From an uncultured Clostridium sp. (lineage in GTDB: Bacteria; Bacillota; Clostridia; TANB77; CAG-508): a stretch of DNA of 8,087 nt. This document shows positions 1-5,434 of this stretch, in pieces. The notes under the pieces are model-generated. The model saw only the letters and a list, made by a program, of their open reading frames with translations. It did not search any database and was not told the origin of the DNA. The DNA lies in assembly GCA_948465625.1 (NCBI GenBank), contig CAOJXM010000039.1, positions 1-8,087 of the forward strand, written 5' to 3'. Numbering within the stretch: the first letter of the stretch is position 1; each line of letters begins with the position of its first letter. A program made the position numbers and the translations under genes.

Positions 1-82
1 AGAAAATCCGATTCTAGATACGCAAATTTTAGAAGTAGGAGATGGCTTAGCCATTAGTAAGAAAAAAGACCTAGAACATTAA
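1..82 (+). CDS. C-terminal end of a probable O-methyltransferase (YrrM/TrmR-like), partial
   Basis: An open frame enters from the left edge (first full codon at 2) and ends with TAA at 80-82, giving 26 residues. The segment LEVGDGLAISKK resembles the last beta strand of class I SAM-dependent O-methyltransferases of the YrrM/TrmR type, which commonly end in a GDGLxxS-like motif. In Bacillus the family member methylates 5-hydroxyuridine in tRNA. Only the tail is visible, so the SAM-binding region cannot be checked and the assignment rests on one short motif. The stop codon overlaps the stop of the convergent gene on the other strand, and the last codons lie inside a palindrome that could act as a terminator. 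Confidence 0.5.
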   Translation, partial: ENPILDTQILEVGDGLAISKKKDLEH

Positions 83-95
83 TGTTCTGGGTCTT
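66..95. terminator. Palindromic convergent terminator overlapping both stop codons
   Basis: Two 15-base arms (66-80 and 81-95) are inverted copies with a single non-complementary position (72/89). That position is a U-G wobble in the plus-strand RNA and an A-C mismatch in the minus-strand RNA. In the minus direction the arm runs into six T residues (complement of 62-67), the usual intrinsic-terminator layout for the gene at 79-1434. In the plus direction the following sequence is only moderately T-rich, so termination there is less certain. The hairpin lies within coding sequence of both genes. Confidence 0.7.
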
Positions 96-1434
96 CTGGT
101 TGTTGCGTTTCTTGTTTTACAGGTTTTGGAAACTTTGCTAAGGAAACACGAGGAATCTTCTTTCTTGCAATTTCACTAAAAACCTCTTCTTTTGTTTTGC
201 CATACATTTTTTTATATAACACATCATCATCAATATATGTTTTTTCAAAAAGAAGTTGACCATTATCTGTGTAAGATTTTTTAAAGACAAAGGTAAAAGG
301 TACTCGTAATGGGGCAATATCATCAATTTCTAATTTTTTATAGGTGTTATGACCAATTAAAGGATGATGTTCTGCTACTCGATGCATATGTAAACTACGT
401 AATTGAATTTCAAAAGGATATCCTGTAATAGGGTCAAAATATCCTAAGTGATAGCTTTGATATTCTGGTAAATAGGCATCACGTTGATATTTTCGCTTTT
501 CTGGATGTTCTTTTAAAAATCTTAGTCTTTCTTCTCTTAACTTTTTTAAAGCATCTGTTTTTTCATGTTTTTGAATTTCATCCATTACTTTTTGGGTTAA
601 GGTTTCGTCCATTAGCATAAATTTATTCTTTTCTAGTTCCAATAATAGGTTAATAATAAATTCTTTTGTATAGCGAGAAGATTTGAAAATATGTGATTCT
701 GCTTTTGTTTTTGGATGAGCAATTCGATCTTTATCGCGAAGAGGTATGTATTGGTAACCATTTTCTTTGGTATACTCTTCTACGGCATCTCTTAACTCAT
801 AAACCGCTTTCATAGTAGAAGAACGGTCGTCTTTTTCTATTTTTCTACCATTTAAAGTAAACAAATCGCCAAATTCGTTTTTGATACAAGTAGCACCATC
901 AGACATGGTTAACAAATTGTCCGGTGTAACACGAATGGTCGTAACTTCATTAATATGAATGGTATCACCAACATTAATTTTCTTGATGATGATTGTAGTT
1001 TGACCTGGATTTTGTCTATCTTTTTCTTTGATACGATAAAAATATTCTAATTTTCCAGTTTTATTATTTTGCATAGAAGTGACTTGCTCTAAAGAATGGA
1101 TGATAGATACAACAATCATACGAAAAGCAGACATATCGTAAATCATGACATCATCTTCTTGTTTTAAACGTAGAATTTCTTTTTCCTTTTTATATACTTT
1201 TTCTAAATAAGAAGGCAAGGTTTTAATTCTACCTTCTGCTGATATTTTTATATGTGGACACTTTTTACTGATTGCAACATACATATCAAAATATTTATTG
1301 ATTACATCTTCTTTAATGCTTCCTAATTTATTATAATCTTCAATATATTTACCAGGATTGGTATCAAAAGAAAGTTGATACATTGCTTTAATGAAACTAT
1401 CAATATTGGTAAATTTATATTCTTCTTCGTTCAT
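79..1434 (-). CDS. RelA/SpoT-fold (p)ppGpp synthetase-like protein with two large insertions
   Basis: This 451-residue protein carries the blocks of a RelA/SpoT nucleotide pyrophosphokinase domain in order. They are GRIKT...SYLEK at 68-79 (the ATP-binding R-x-K block), a D100...R105 strand (MIYDMSAFRMIV, Mg-binding Asp), KDRIAHPK at 235-242, YQSYH at 325-329, FEIQLRS at 341-347 (catalytic Glu 342), and MHRVAEHH...GHNTYKK at 350-367. In ordinary synthetases these blocks are nearly contiguous. Here about 95 extra residues sit after the D100 strand (roughly 112-208), and about 80 lysine/glutamate-rich helical residues sit between KDxIxxPK and YQSxH (roughly 243-323). No HD hydrolase, TGS or ACT domain is present, so it is closer to a small alarmone synthetase than to full-length Rel. 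The key residues look intact, so activity is possible but unproven. The start is set by AGGAGG at 1441-1446, six bases upstream of the ATG. It could also be a relative that makes or binds another nucleotide. Confidence 0.72.
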   Translation of the reverse strand: MNEEEYKFTNIDSFIKAMYQLSFDTNPGKYIEDYNKLGSIKEDVINKYFDMYVAISKKCPHIKISAEGRIKTLPSYLEKVYKKEKEILRLKQEDDVMIYDMSAFRMIVVSIIHSLEQVTSMQNNKTGKLEYFYRIKEKDRQNPGQTTIIIKKINVGDTIHINEVTTIRVTPDNLLTMSDGATCIKNEFGDLFTLNGRKIEKDDRSSTMKAVYELRDAVEEYTKENGYQYIPLRDKDRIAHPKTKAESHIFKSSRYTKEFIINLLLELEKNKFMLMDETLTQKVMDEIQKHEKTDALKKLREERLRFLKEHPEKRKYQRDAYLPEYQSYHLGYFDPITGYPFEIQLRSLHMHRVAEHHPLIGHNTYKKLEIDDIAPLRVPFTFVFKKSYTDNGQLLFEKTYIDDDVLYKKMYGKTKEEVFSEIARKKIPRVSLAKFPKPVKQETQQPEDPEH

Positions 1435-1464
1435 AAAAAACCTCCTAATTATGTTTCTAAAAAC

Positions 1465-1473
1465 ACTATAACA
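1465..1473 (-). promoter_or_regulatory. Extended -10 promoter of the RelA/SpoT-like gene
   Basis: On the minus strand, TGTTATAGT combines a TG extension with a TATAGT -10 hexamer (hexamer at 1465-1470). It lies about 19 bases upstream of the ribosome binding site. No good -35 is visible; the expected position falls in the T-rich tail of the preceding terminator. The site follows that terminator directly, which suggests the gene is transcribed on its own. Confidence 0.55.
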
Positions 1474-1479
1474 TAAAAA

Positions 1480-1508
1480 AATAAAAAAATCTAGTTTTGG
1501 CTAGATTT
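1480..1508 (-). terminator. Rho-independent terminator after the CmpB-like gene
   Basis: An 8-bp stem (AAATCTAG at 1487-1494 with CTAGATTT at 1501-1508) encloses a 6-base loop. Read on the minus strand it is followed by a run of seven T residues (with further Ts after an A). It begins within four bases of the stop codon at 1512-1514. Confidence 0.85.
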
Positions 1509-1511
1509 TCT

Positions 1512-2045
1512 TTATAAATATCGAATACAAGATAAAACAGTATCCACTAATATGACTGAAGTAAGAAGTCTTAAAAGCGTTAATTGCATCACATACGGAA
1601 TTTTTCGTAACATCTTTTTTAATTTCATTTCAAAGAAAGGCTGAATATGATTGATAAATAGGATAGCAATAATTCCCCAAACAAAGGAATAAAAAATACT
1701 AATTCGTCCATTCAAGTTCATAAAATCATTGGTATAATCCCACCAACGTTCTGAGAATAGGGCGTCTAAGGCAAAGCCTGCTACATATTCAAAAACAGAA
1801 AATATGATAGCAGAATAGAAAAATAGTTTTAAGGAATCTTTTTTGTATTTTCCTAAAAAGCTGATTAAAATTACAGCACCCCAACCATAAATAGGGCAAA
1901 GAGGACCATACAAAAAGCCTCTTTTGGTAAAATGACCTAATACCACAAAACTATAAGCTGTTTCTAATAACCAACCAATAAACGCATATAAACAAAAATA
2001 TAAGACTAAATATTGTATTTTTGATAACTTTTTATGCTTTTTCAT
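1512..2045 (-). CDS. CmpB-like integral membrane protein (putative ABC transporter permease family)
   Basis: This 177-residue, strongly hydrophobic protein has about five predicted membrane segments (roughly 11-30, 50-64, 72-95, 115-133 and 152-174). It shows the recognisable signature of the Firmicute family annotated as putative ABC-transporter permease (ABC_trans_CmpB): GWLLE at 24-28, KRGFLYGPLCPIYGWG at 41-56, FEYVAGF at 85-91, RWWDY at 100-104 and NLNGRI at 110-115. Despite the family name, there is no neighbouring ATPase or solute-binding protein, so a transport role is not supported here and the true function is unknown. The length is on the short side but all signature blocks are present. 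AGGAGG at 2055-2060 lies nine bases upstream of the ATG. The gene appears monocistronic, with its own promoter upstream and a terminator immediately downstream. Confidence 0.85.
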   Translation of the reverse strand: MKKHKKLSKIQYLVLYFCLYAFIGWLLETAYSFVVLGHFTKRGFLYGPLCPIYGWGAVILISFLGKYKKDSLKLFFYSAIIFSVFEYVAGFALDALFSERWWDYTNDFMNLNGRISIFYSFVWGIIAILFINHIQPFFEMKLKKMLRKIPYVMQLTLLRLLTSVILVDTVLSCIRYL

Positions 2046-2067
2046 TTATCAAAGCCTCCTAACAAAT

Positions 2068-2096
2068 ACTATATCAAAATTATTTATGAAAGTAAA
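2068..2096 (-). promoter_or_regulatory. Promoter of the CmpB-like gene
   Basis: On the minus strand a TTTACT -35 (2091-2096) is separated by 17 bases from a TATAGT -10 (2068-2073), which carries a TG extension (TGATATAGT). The -35 lies inside the last codons of the pseudouridine synthase gene, so the two minus-strand genes are close but separately initiated. Some readthrough from upstream remains possible because no terminator hairpin separates them. Confidence 0.6.
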
Positions 2097-2974
2097 GCAG
2101 TTTTTCGTAATTGGTTCATATCTTCTGGTAACTCAGCCGTAATGACTAATTTTTCTTTGGTAATAGGATGAACCAGTACTATTTTAGAGGAATGCAAAGC
2201 TTGCCTAGTAATTAAATTTGATGCATTTCCATATAAGGTATCACCAACAATAGGGTGACCAAGAAAAGCCATATGTACACGGATTTGATGTGTTCGACCA
2301 GTTTCTAATTGGACTCGCAAAAAAGAAAGAGAATTTGTTTCTTCTATTACTGTATAATGGGTAATGGCAAAATCACCATCTTCACGAACACATCTTTTGA
2401 TAATACTATCTTCCATTCTAGCAATAGGAGCAAGGATGGAACCATTTTTTTTAGGCAAAACTCCTTCTACAAAAGTGAAGTATTCTTTTTGGAATATTTT
2501 ATGTTTCATCTGTTTAATGAGACATTCTTGAATATATTCATTTTTAGCAAAGATTACAATGCCAGAAGTATCTTTATCCAGACGATTTACAGGGCGAATT
2601 TTTCTTTTTAACCCAATGGATTCAAAATAAAATTTTACTCCATTGGATAAGGTATTTTCATAATGCAACATAGAAGGATGAACAGGCAAATTAGGTGGTT
2701 TGTTGAGGATTAAAAAGGCTTCATCTTCATACAAAATGGATAAATCCATTTTGGTTGCTACGATATTAGAACTTTCTTCTTCCAAATCAAGAAAAATGGT
2801 AATGGTATCAGAAAGAAAAATAGGCATATTATGATAAATGGGATTACCATTTAAAAAGATGCGAGCATTCTTTTTTAACTTGGTAAGTAATCTTTCAGAC
2901 ATTTGAAATTCTTGTTTTAAAACTTCAAAAATAGTTTTATATTTTAAGTTATTTACTACATAGTGAAGTTGCAT
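2084..2974 (-). CDS. RluA/RluD-family RNA pseudouridine synthase
   Basis: This 296-residue enzyme should isomerise specific uridines to pseudouridine in ribosomal or transfer RNA in the cytoplasm. An S4-like RNA-binding segment lies at about 26-60 (SERLLTKLKKNARIFLNG). The catalytic block is RPVNRLDKDTSGIVIFAKN at 127-145, with D133 as the expected nucleophilic Asp. The family C-terminal block LETGRTHQIRVHMAFLGHP spans 223-241, followed by GDTLYG. Length and order match RluA-type enzymes with an S4 domain. The target uridine cannot be read from sequence, so no RluB/C/D name is given. The ATG at 2972-2974 is chosen because AAGGAGG precedes it by five bases. The frame stays open upstream to 3187, but that extension crosses two promoters and the pta start and is low-complexity. 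Confidence 0.92.
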   Translation of the reverse strand: MQLHYVVNNLKYKTIFEVLKQEFQMSERLLTKLKKNARIFLNGNPIYHNMPIFLSDTITIFLDLEEESSNIVATKMDLSILYEDEAFLILNKPPNLPVHPSMLHYENTLSNGVKFYFESIGLKRKIRPVNRLDKDTSGIVIFAKNEYIQECLIKQMKHKIFQKEYFTFVEGVLPKKNGSILAPIARMEDSIIKRCVREDGDFAITHYTVIEETNSLSFLRVQLETGRTHQIRVHMAFLGHPIVGDTLYGNASNLITRQALHSSKIVLVHPITKEKLVITAELPEDMNQLRKTALLS

Positions 2975-2996
2975 GATATCCTCCTTAATGGTTATT

Positions 2997-3005
2997 ATTA
3001 TATCA
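2997..3005 (-). promoter_or_regulatory. Extended -10 promoter of the pseudouridine synthase gene
   Basis: The minus strand reads TGATATAAT, a TG-extended consensus -10 (hexamer at 2997-3002), 11 bases upstream of the AGGAGG at 2980-2985. There is no convincing -35, which is common for extended -10 promoters. It sits back-to-back with the pta promoter in the 111-base divergent region between the two genes. Confidence 0.65.
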
Positions 3006-3024
3006 TAAAAAATGGGGGAAAGTC

Positions 3025-3053
3025 TTGTACTTTTTATAAAAAATCGATATAAT
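3025..3053 (+). promoter_or_regulatory. Promoter of pta
   Basis: A perfect TATAAT -10 (3048-3053) lies 17 bases downstream of TTGTAC (3025-3030), a partial match to the -35 consensus. The start codon is 32 bases beyond the -10. No operator or riboswitch fold was recognised in the short leader. Confidence 0.65.
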
Positions 3054-3085
3054 ATAGCTAATTCAAAAAAAGAGGGAGAAAAAAG

Positions 3086-4087
3086 ATGAAGTTTATTGAC
3101 ACAATTAAAGAAAAAGCAAAATCTCAAATCAAAACAATTATTTTGCCAGAAGCTACTGATATTCGAGTAATTAAGGCAACAGAGCAAATATTAAAAGAAG
3201 GTTTTGCTTCAATTATTTTATTAGGAGAAAAAGAAAAAATTTTAAAAATAGCAAAAGAAAATAATGTTGATATTACCAATGCTACTATCATAAATCCTAT
3301 CGAATCACCAAATTTTAATGATTATGTTAAAGAATTTTACGAACTACGAAAATTAAAAGGAATGACCTTAGCAAAAGCAGAAGCAATGATGAAGGATACC
3401 GTATATTTTGGAATGATGATGGTAAAAGCAAAAGATGCAGATGGATTAGTTTCTGGAGCAATTCATTCTACAGCAGATACATTAAGACCAGCTTTACAAA
3501 TTTTAAAAACAGCACCTAACACTAAGTTGGTTTCTGCCTTTTTCTTAATGGATTTACCAGATTGTAACTTAGGCGATAAAGATGGACTTTTTGTATTTTC
3601 GGATTGTGGATTAAATTCAAATCCAAATGCAGAAGAATTATCTGAAATTGCCATTGCCTCAGCCAAAAGTTATGAGCAATTAACTTCGAAAAAAGCCAAA
3701 GTTGCAATGTTATCTTATTCTACTTATGGAAGTGCAAAATCAGAAAGCACCAATAAAGTCATTGAAGCAACAAACTTAATAAGAGAAAAGCAACCAGAAC
3801 TTGTCATTGACGGAGAAATGCAATTAGATGCTGCGATTGTTCCAGAAGTAGCAAGTAGCAAAGCACCAGGAAGTCAAGTAGCAGGGCAAGCCAATACTTT
3901 AATATTTCCAAATCTAGATGCAGGAAATATTGGATATAAATTAGTACAACGACTAGGAAAAGCAGAAGCCTATGGTCCACTTTGCCAAGGAATTTCTAGA
4001 CCAGTTAATGATTTGTCAAGAGGTTGCAGTAGTAGTGATATTGTAGGAGTTGTTGCAATTACTGCAGTACAAGCACAAATGCAATAG
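3086..4087 (+). CDS. pta: Phosphate acetyltransferase
   Basis: This 333-residue enzyme transfers acetyl from acetyl-CoA to phosphate, forming acetyl phosphate and CoA. It is the short form of the family, without the N-terminal DRTGG-type extension of enterobacterial Pta. Visible motifs are PEATDIRVIKA at 21-31, DGLVSGAIHSTADTLRPALQ at 119-138, SYSTYGSAKSE at 210-220, and the C-terminal block DGEMQLDAAIVPEV (242-255) through SRGCSSSDIV (311-320). S311, R312 and D318 occupy the positions of the catalytic Ser, Arg and Asp known from Methanosarcina Pta. A purine-rich site (GAGGGAG, 3072-3078) precedes the ATG. ackA follows after 82 bases with its own -10-like element, so the pair may be co-transcribed and independently boosted. 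No key residue is missing. Confidence 0.97.
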   Translation: MKFIDTIKEKAKSQIKTIILPEATDIRVIKATEQILKEGFASIILLGEKEKILKIAKENNVDITNATIINPIESPNFNDYVKEFYELRKLKGMTLAKAEAMMKDTVYFGMMMVKAKDADGLVSGAIHSTADTLRPALQILKTAPNTKLVSAFFLMDLPDCNLGDKDGLFVFSDCGLNSNPNAEELSEIAIASAKSYEQLTSKKAKVAMLSYSTYGSAKSESTNKVIEATNLIREKQPELVIDGEMQLDAAIVPEVASSKAPGSQVAGQANTLIFPNLDAGNIGYKLVQRLGKAEAYGPLCQGISRPVNDLSRGCSSSDIVGVVAITAVQAQMQ

Positions 4088-4105
4088 AAAATTGTTTGAA
4101 ATTTA

Positions 4106-4137
4106 CATAAATTACTAGCATTTGGCTAGGATTTATG
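4106..4137 (+). repeat. Imperfect dyad in the pta-ackA gap, touching the ackA -10 region
   Basis: Two nested inverted pairs are visible: CATAAAT (4106-4112) with ATTTATG (4131-4137), and CTAGC (4115-4119) with GCTAG (4125-4129) around a 5-base loop. No T-run follows, so it is not a standard terminator. Its right arm reaches the TG of the extended -10, so an operator or an RNA processing hairpin is possible. No known regulator site was recognised. Confidence 0.5.
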
Positions 4138-4144
4138 ATATAAT
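4136..4144 (+). promoter_or_regulatory. Extended -10 promoter upstream of ackA
   Basis: TGATATAAT is a consensus -10 hexamer (4139-4144) with a TG extension, 15 bases ahead of the AGGAGG at 4159-4164. There is no recognisable -35 at 16-18 bases. It would allow ackA transcription independent of pta. Confidence 0.6.
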
Positions 4145-4169
4145 AATATAAATTTTTTAGGAGGTAACC

Positions 4170-5354
4170 ATGAAAGTTTTAGTTTTAAACGCAGGAAGTT
4201 CATCATTAAAATATCAATTAATTGATATGGACACCAAAACAGTAATTGCAAAAGGAAATTATGAAAGATTAGGAGGGCAAGATGCTTTCTTAACTCATAA
4301 AATAGGGGAAAATAAACAAGTATTTAATCACCCAGCTTTCAATCACGAAGAAGCCATCGCATTTGTGATTGAACAATTAACCCATCCAGAATATGGTGTT
4401 ATTAAAAATTTAGCTGAAATTGATGCTGTAGGGCATAGAGTATTACATGGAGGAGAAAAATTAAGTGGTTCTGTTGTAATTGATGATAGTGTAATTGAAA
4501 TTATTAAAGAATGTATTCCGCTTGGTCCACTTCATAATCCACCTGCCTTATTAGGAATTCAAGCTTGTCAAAAATTAATACCAGGAATCAAAATGGTCGC
4601 AGTATTTGATACCGCATTTCATCAAACCATACCAGCAGAAAATTATTTGTATCCAATTCCATATGAATACTATACTAAACACAAAATTCGTAAATATGGA
4701 TTCCATGGAACCTCACATCGTTTTGTTTCAAAAAGACTAGCTGAGTTTGCAGGAAAACAATACAGCAAAGTAGTTACCTGTCACTTAGGGCAAGGTGCAA
4801 GTTTATGTGCTATTAAAGAGGGAAAATCAATTGATACCAGTATGGGACTTACCCCAGTAGCTGGCATTATGATGTGTGCAAGAAGTGGAGACTTAGACCC
4901 ATCTGTTGTTACCTATATGATGGATAAAGAAAACTTAAACACAACACAAGTAATGGACATTTTAAACAAAGAATCAGGTGTATTTGGACTTTCGGGAATT
5001 TCAAAAGACTTTAGAGATATTGAAGACGAATACCAAAAAGGAAATCCAAAAGCAATTTTAGCAGCAACCCATTATGACTCAACCGTTGCTCAATACATTG
5101 CACGCTATGCTGTAGAACTAGGAGGACTAGATGCTATTGTATTTACAGGTGGAGTAGGAGAAAACCAATTTAATACCAGAAAACGTATTTGCAACAACTT
5201 AAAATTCATGGGAGTAGAAATTGACGAAAAAGCAAACGAAGTAAGAGGAGAAGAAGTAGAAGTATCTACTCCAAACTCTAAAGTAAGAATATACATCATA
5301 CCAACAGACGAAGAAATGATGATTGCACAAGACACAGTAGATTTGGTCCAATAG
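4170..5354 (+). CDS. ackA: Acetate kinase with unusual active-site loop residues
   Basis: This 394-residue protein is of normal length for acetate kinase, which makes ATP and acetate from acetyl phosphate and ADP, completing the pathway begun by Pta. It belongs to the ASKHA fold. Expected residues are present: N7, S10 and S12 in the N-terminal LNAGSSSLK; R90 in GHRVLHGG; D147 in FDTAFH; H179 in FHGTSH; R238; the GGVGEN loop at 327-332; and E382 near the end. Three loop positions differ from the usual sequence. The HLGNG motif reads HLGQG (Q208), and the usual MGTRSGD reads MCARSGD (C236, A237). By alignment these correspond to Asn211, Gly239 and Thr240 of the Methanosarcina enzyme, close to the nucleotide and phosphate sites. 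The start is fixed by AGGAGG at 4159-4164. The last four codons and the stop lie within a repeat cluster. Confidence 0.96.
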   Translation: MKVLVLNAGSSSLKYQLIDMDTKTVIAKGNYERLGGQDAFLTHKIGENKQVFNHPAFNHEEAIAFVIEQLTHPEYGVIKNLAEIDAVGHRVLHGGEKLSGSVVIDDSVIEIIKECIPLGPLHNPPALLGIQACQKLIPGIKMVAVFDTAFHQTIPAENYLYPIPYEYYTKHKIRKYGFHGTSHRFVSKRLAEFAGKQYSKVVTCHLGQGASLCAIKEGKSIDTSMGLTPVAGIMMCARSGDLDPSVVTYMMDKENLNTTQVMDILNKESGVFGLSGISKDFRDIEDEYQKGNPKAILAATHYDSTVAQYIARYAVELGGLDAIVFTGGVGENQFNTRKRICNNLKFMGVEIDEKANEVRGEEVEVSTPNSKVRIYIIPTDEEMMIAQDTVDLVQ

Positions 5355-5397
5355 GGACGGTTCTTTTTGGTCCAACTTGGACCATTTGGGACGCTTC
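5343..5397. repeat. REP-like cluster: two 21-base imperfect direct repeats with an inverted repeat
   Basis: Copies at 5343-5363 and 5377-5397 share 17 of 21 positions. Each begins TTGGWCCA and ends with GGGACG followed by a TTC-type end. A third TTGGTCCAA core lies at 5367-5375. TGGTCCA (5368-5374) and TGGACCA (5378-5384) form a 7-bp hairpin with a 3-base loop. The first copy overlaps the ackA stop codon and supplies the final codons DLVQ. From memory, GGGACGGTTCT-type elements recur in some Firmicute genomes, but this was not checked. There is no T-run after the hairpin, so its value as an ackA terminator is doubtful. Confidence 0.65.
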
Positions 5398-5404
5398 ATA
5401 TAGA
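5377..5404 (+). promoter_or_regulatory. Weak candidate promoter for guaB
   Basis: TATAGA (5399-5404) could serve as a -10, with TTGGAC (5377-5382, inside the repeat cluster) as a -35 at a 16-base spacing. Both are partial matches, and readthrough from ackA is an equally good explanation. No purine riboswitch or PurR-like site was recognised in the 80-base gap. Confidence 0.25.
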
Positions 5405-5434
5405 ATTAATTAAATTATAAAAGGAGGAATAAAA

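Noticed and set aside
2309..2611. 100-codon plus-strand open frame inside the pseudouridine synthase gene
   Set aside because: It is antisense to a clearly conserved enzyme, has no ribosome binding site, and encodes Phe/Ile/Ser-rich sequence typical of a shadow frame in AT-rich DNA.
2975..3187. Upstream extension of the pseudouridine synthase frame by 71 codons
   Set aside because: It crosses both divergent promoters and the pta start, is Phe/Cys/Asn-rich low-complexity sequence, and lacks a ribosome binding site. The internal ATG at 2972-2974 has AAGGAGG at the right distance and starts at the family's usual N terminus.
4115..4129. Terminator between pta and ackA
   Set aside because: The CTAGC/GCTAG hairpin is short and not followed by a T-run, so it was kept only as part of a dyad.
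5368..5384. Intrinsic terminator after ackA
   Set aside because: The 7-bp hairpin has a 3-base loop and is followed by TTTGGGACG rather than a T-run. It fits a REP-like repeat better.
5105..5399. Minus-strand open frames across the end of ackA
   Set aside because: They are antisense to conserved AckA sequence, have no ribosome binding site or promoter, and have biased low-complexity composition.
5355..5434. Purine riboswitch or PurR-type site before guaB
   Set aside because: The gap is only 80 bases and is mostly taken by the repeat cluster and ribosome binding site. None of the conserved purine aptamer segments is present.
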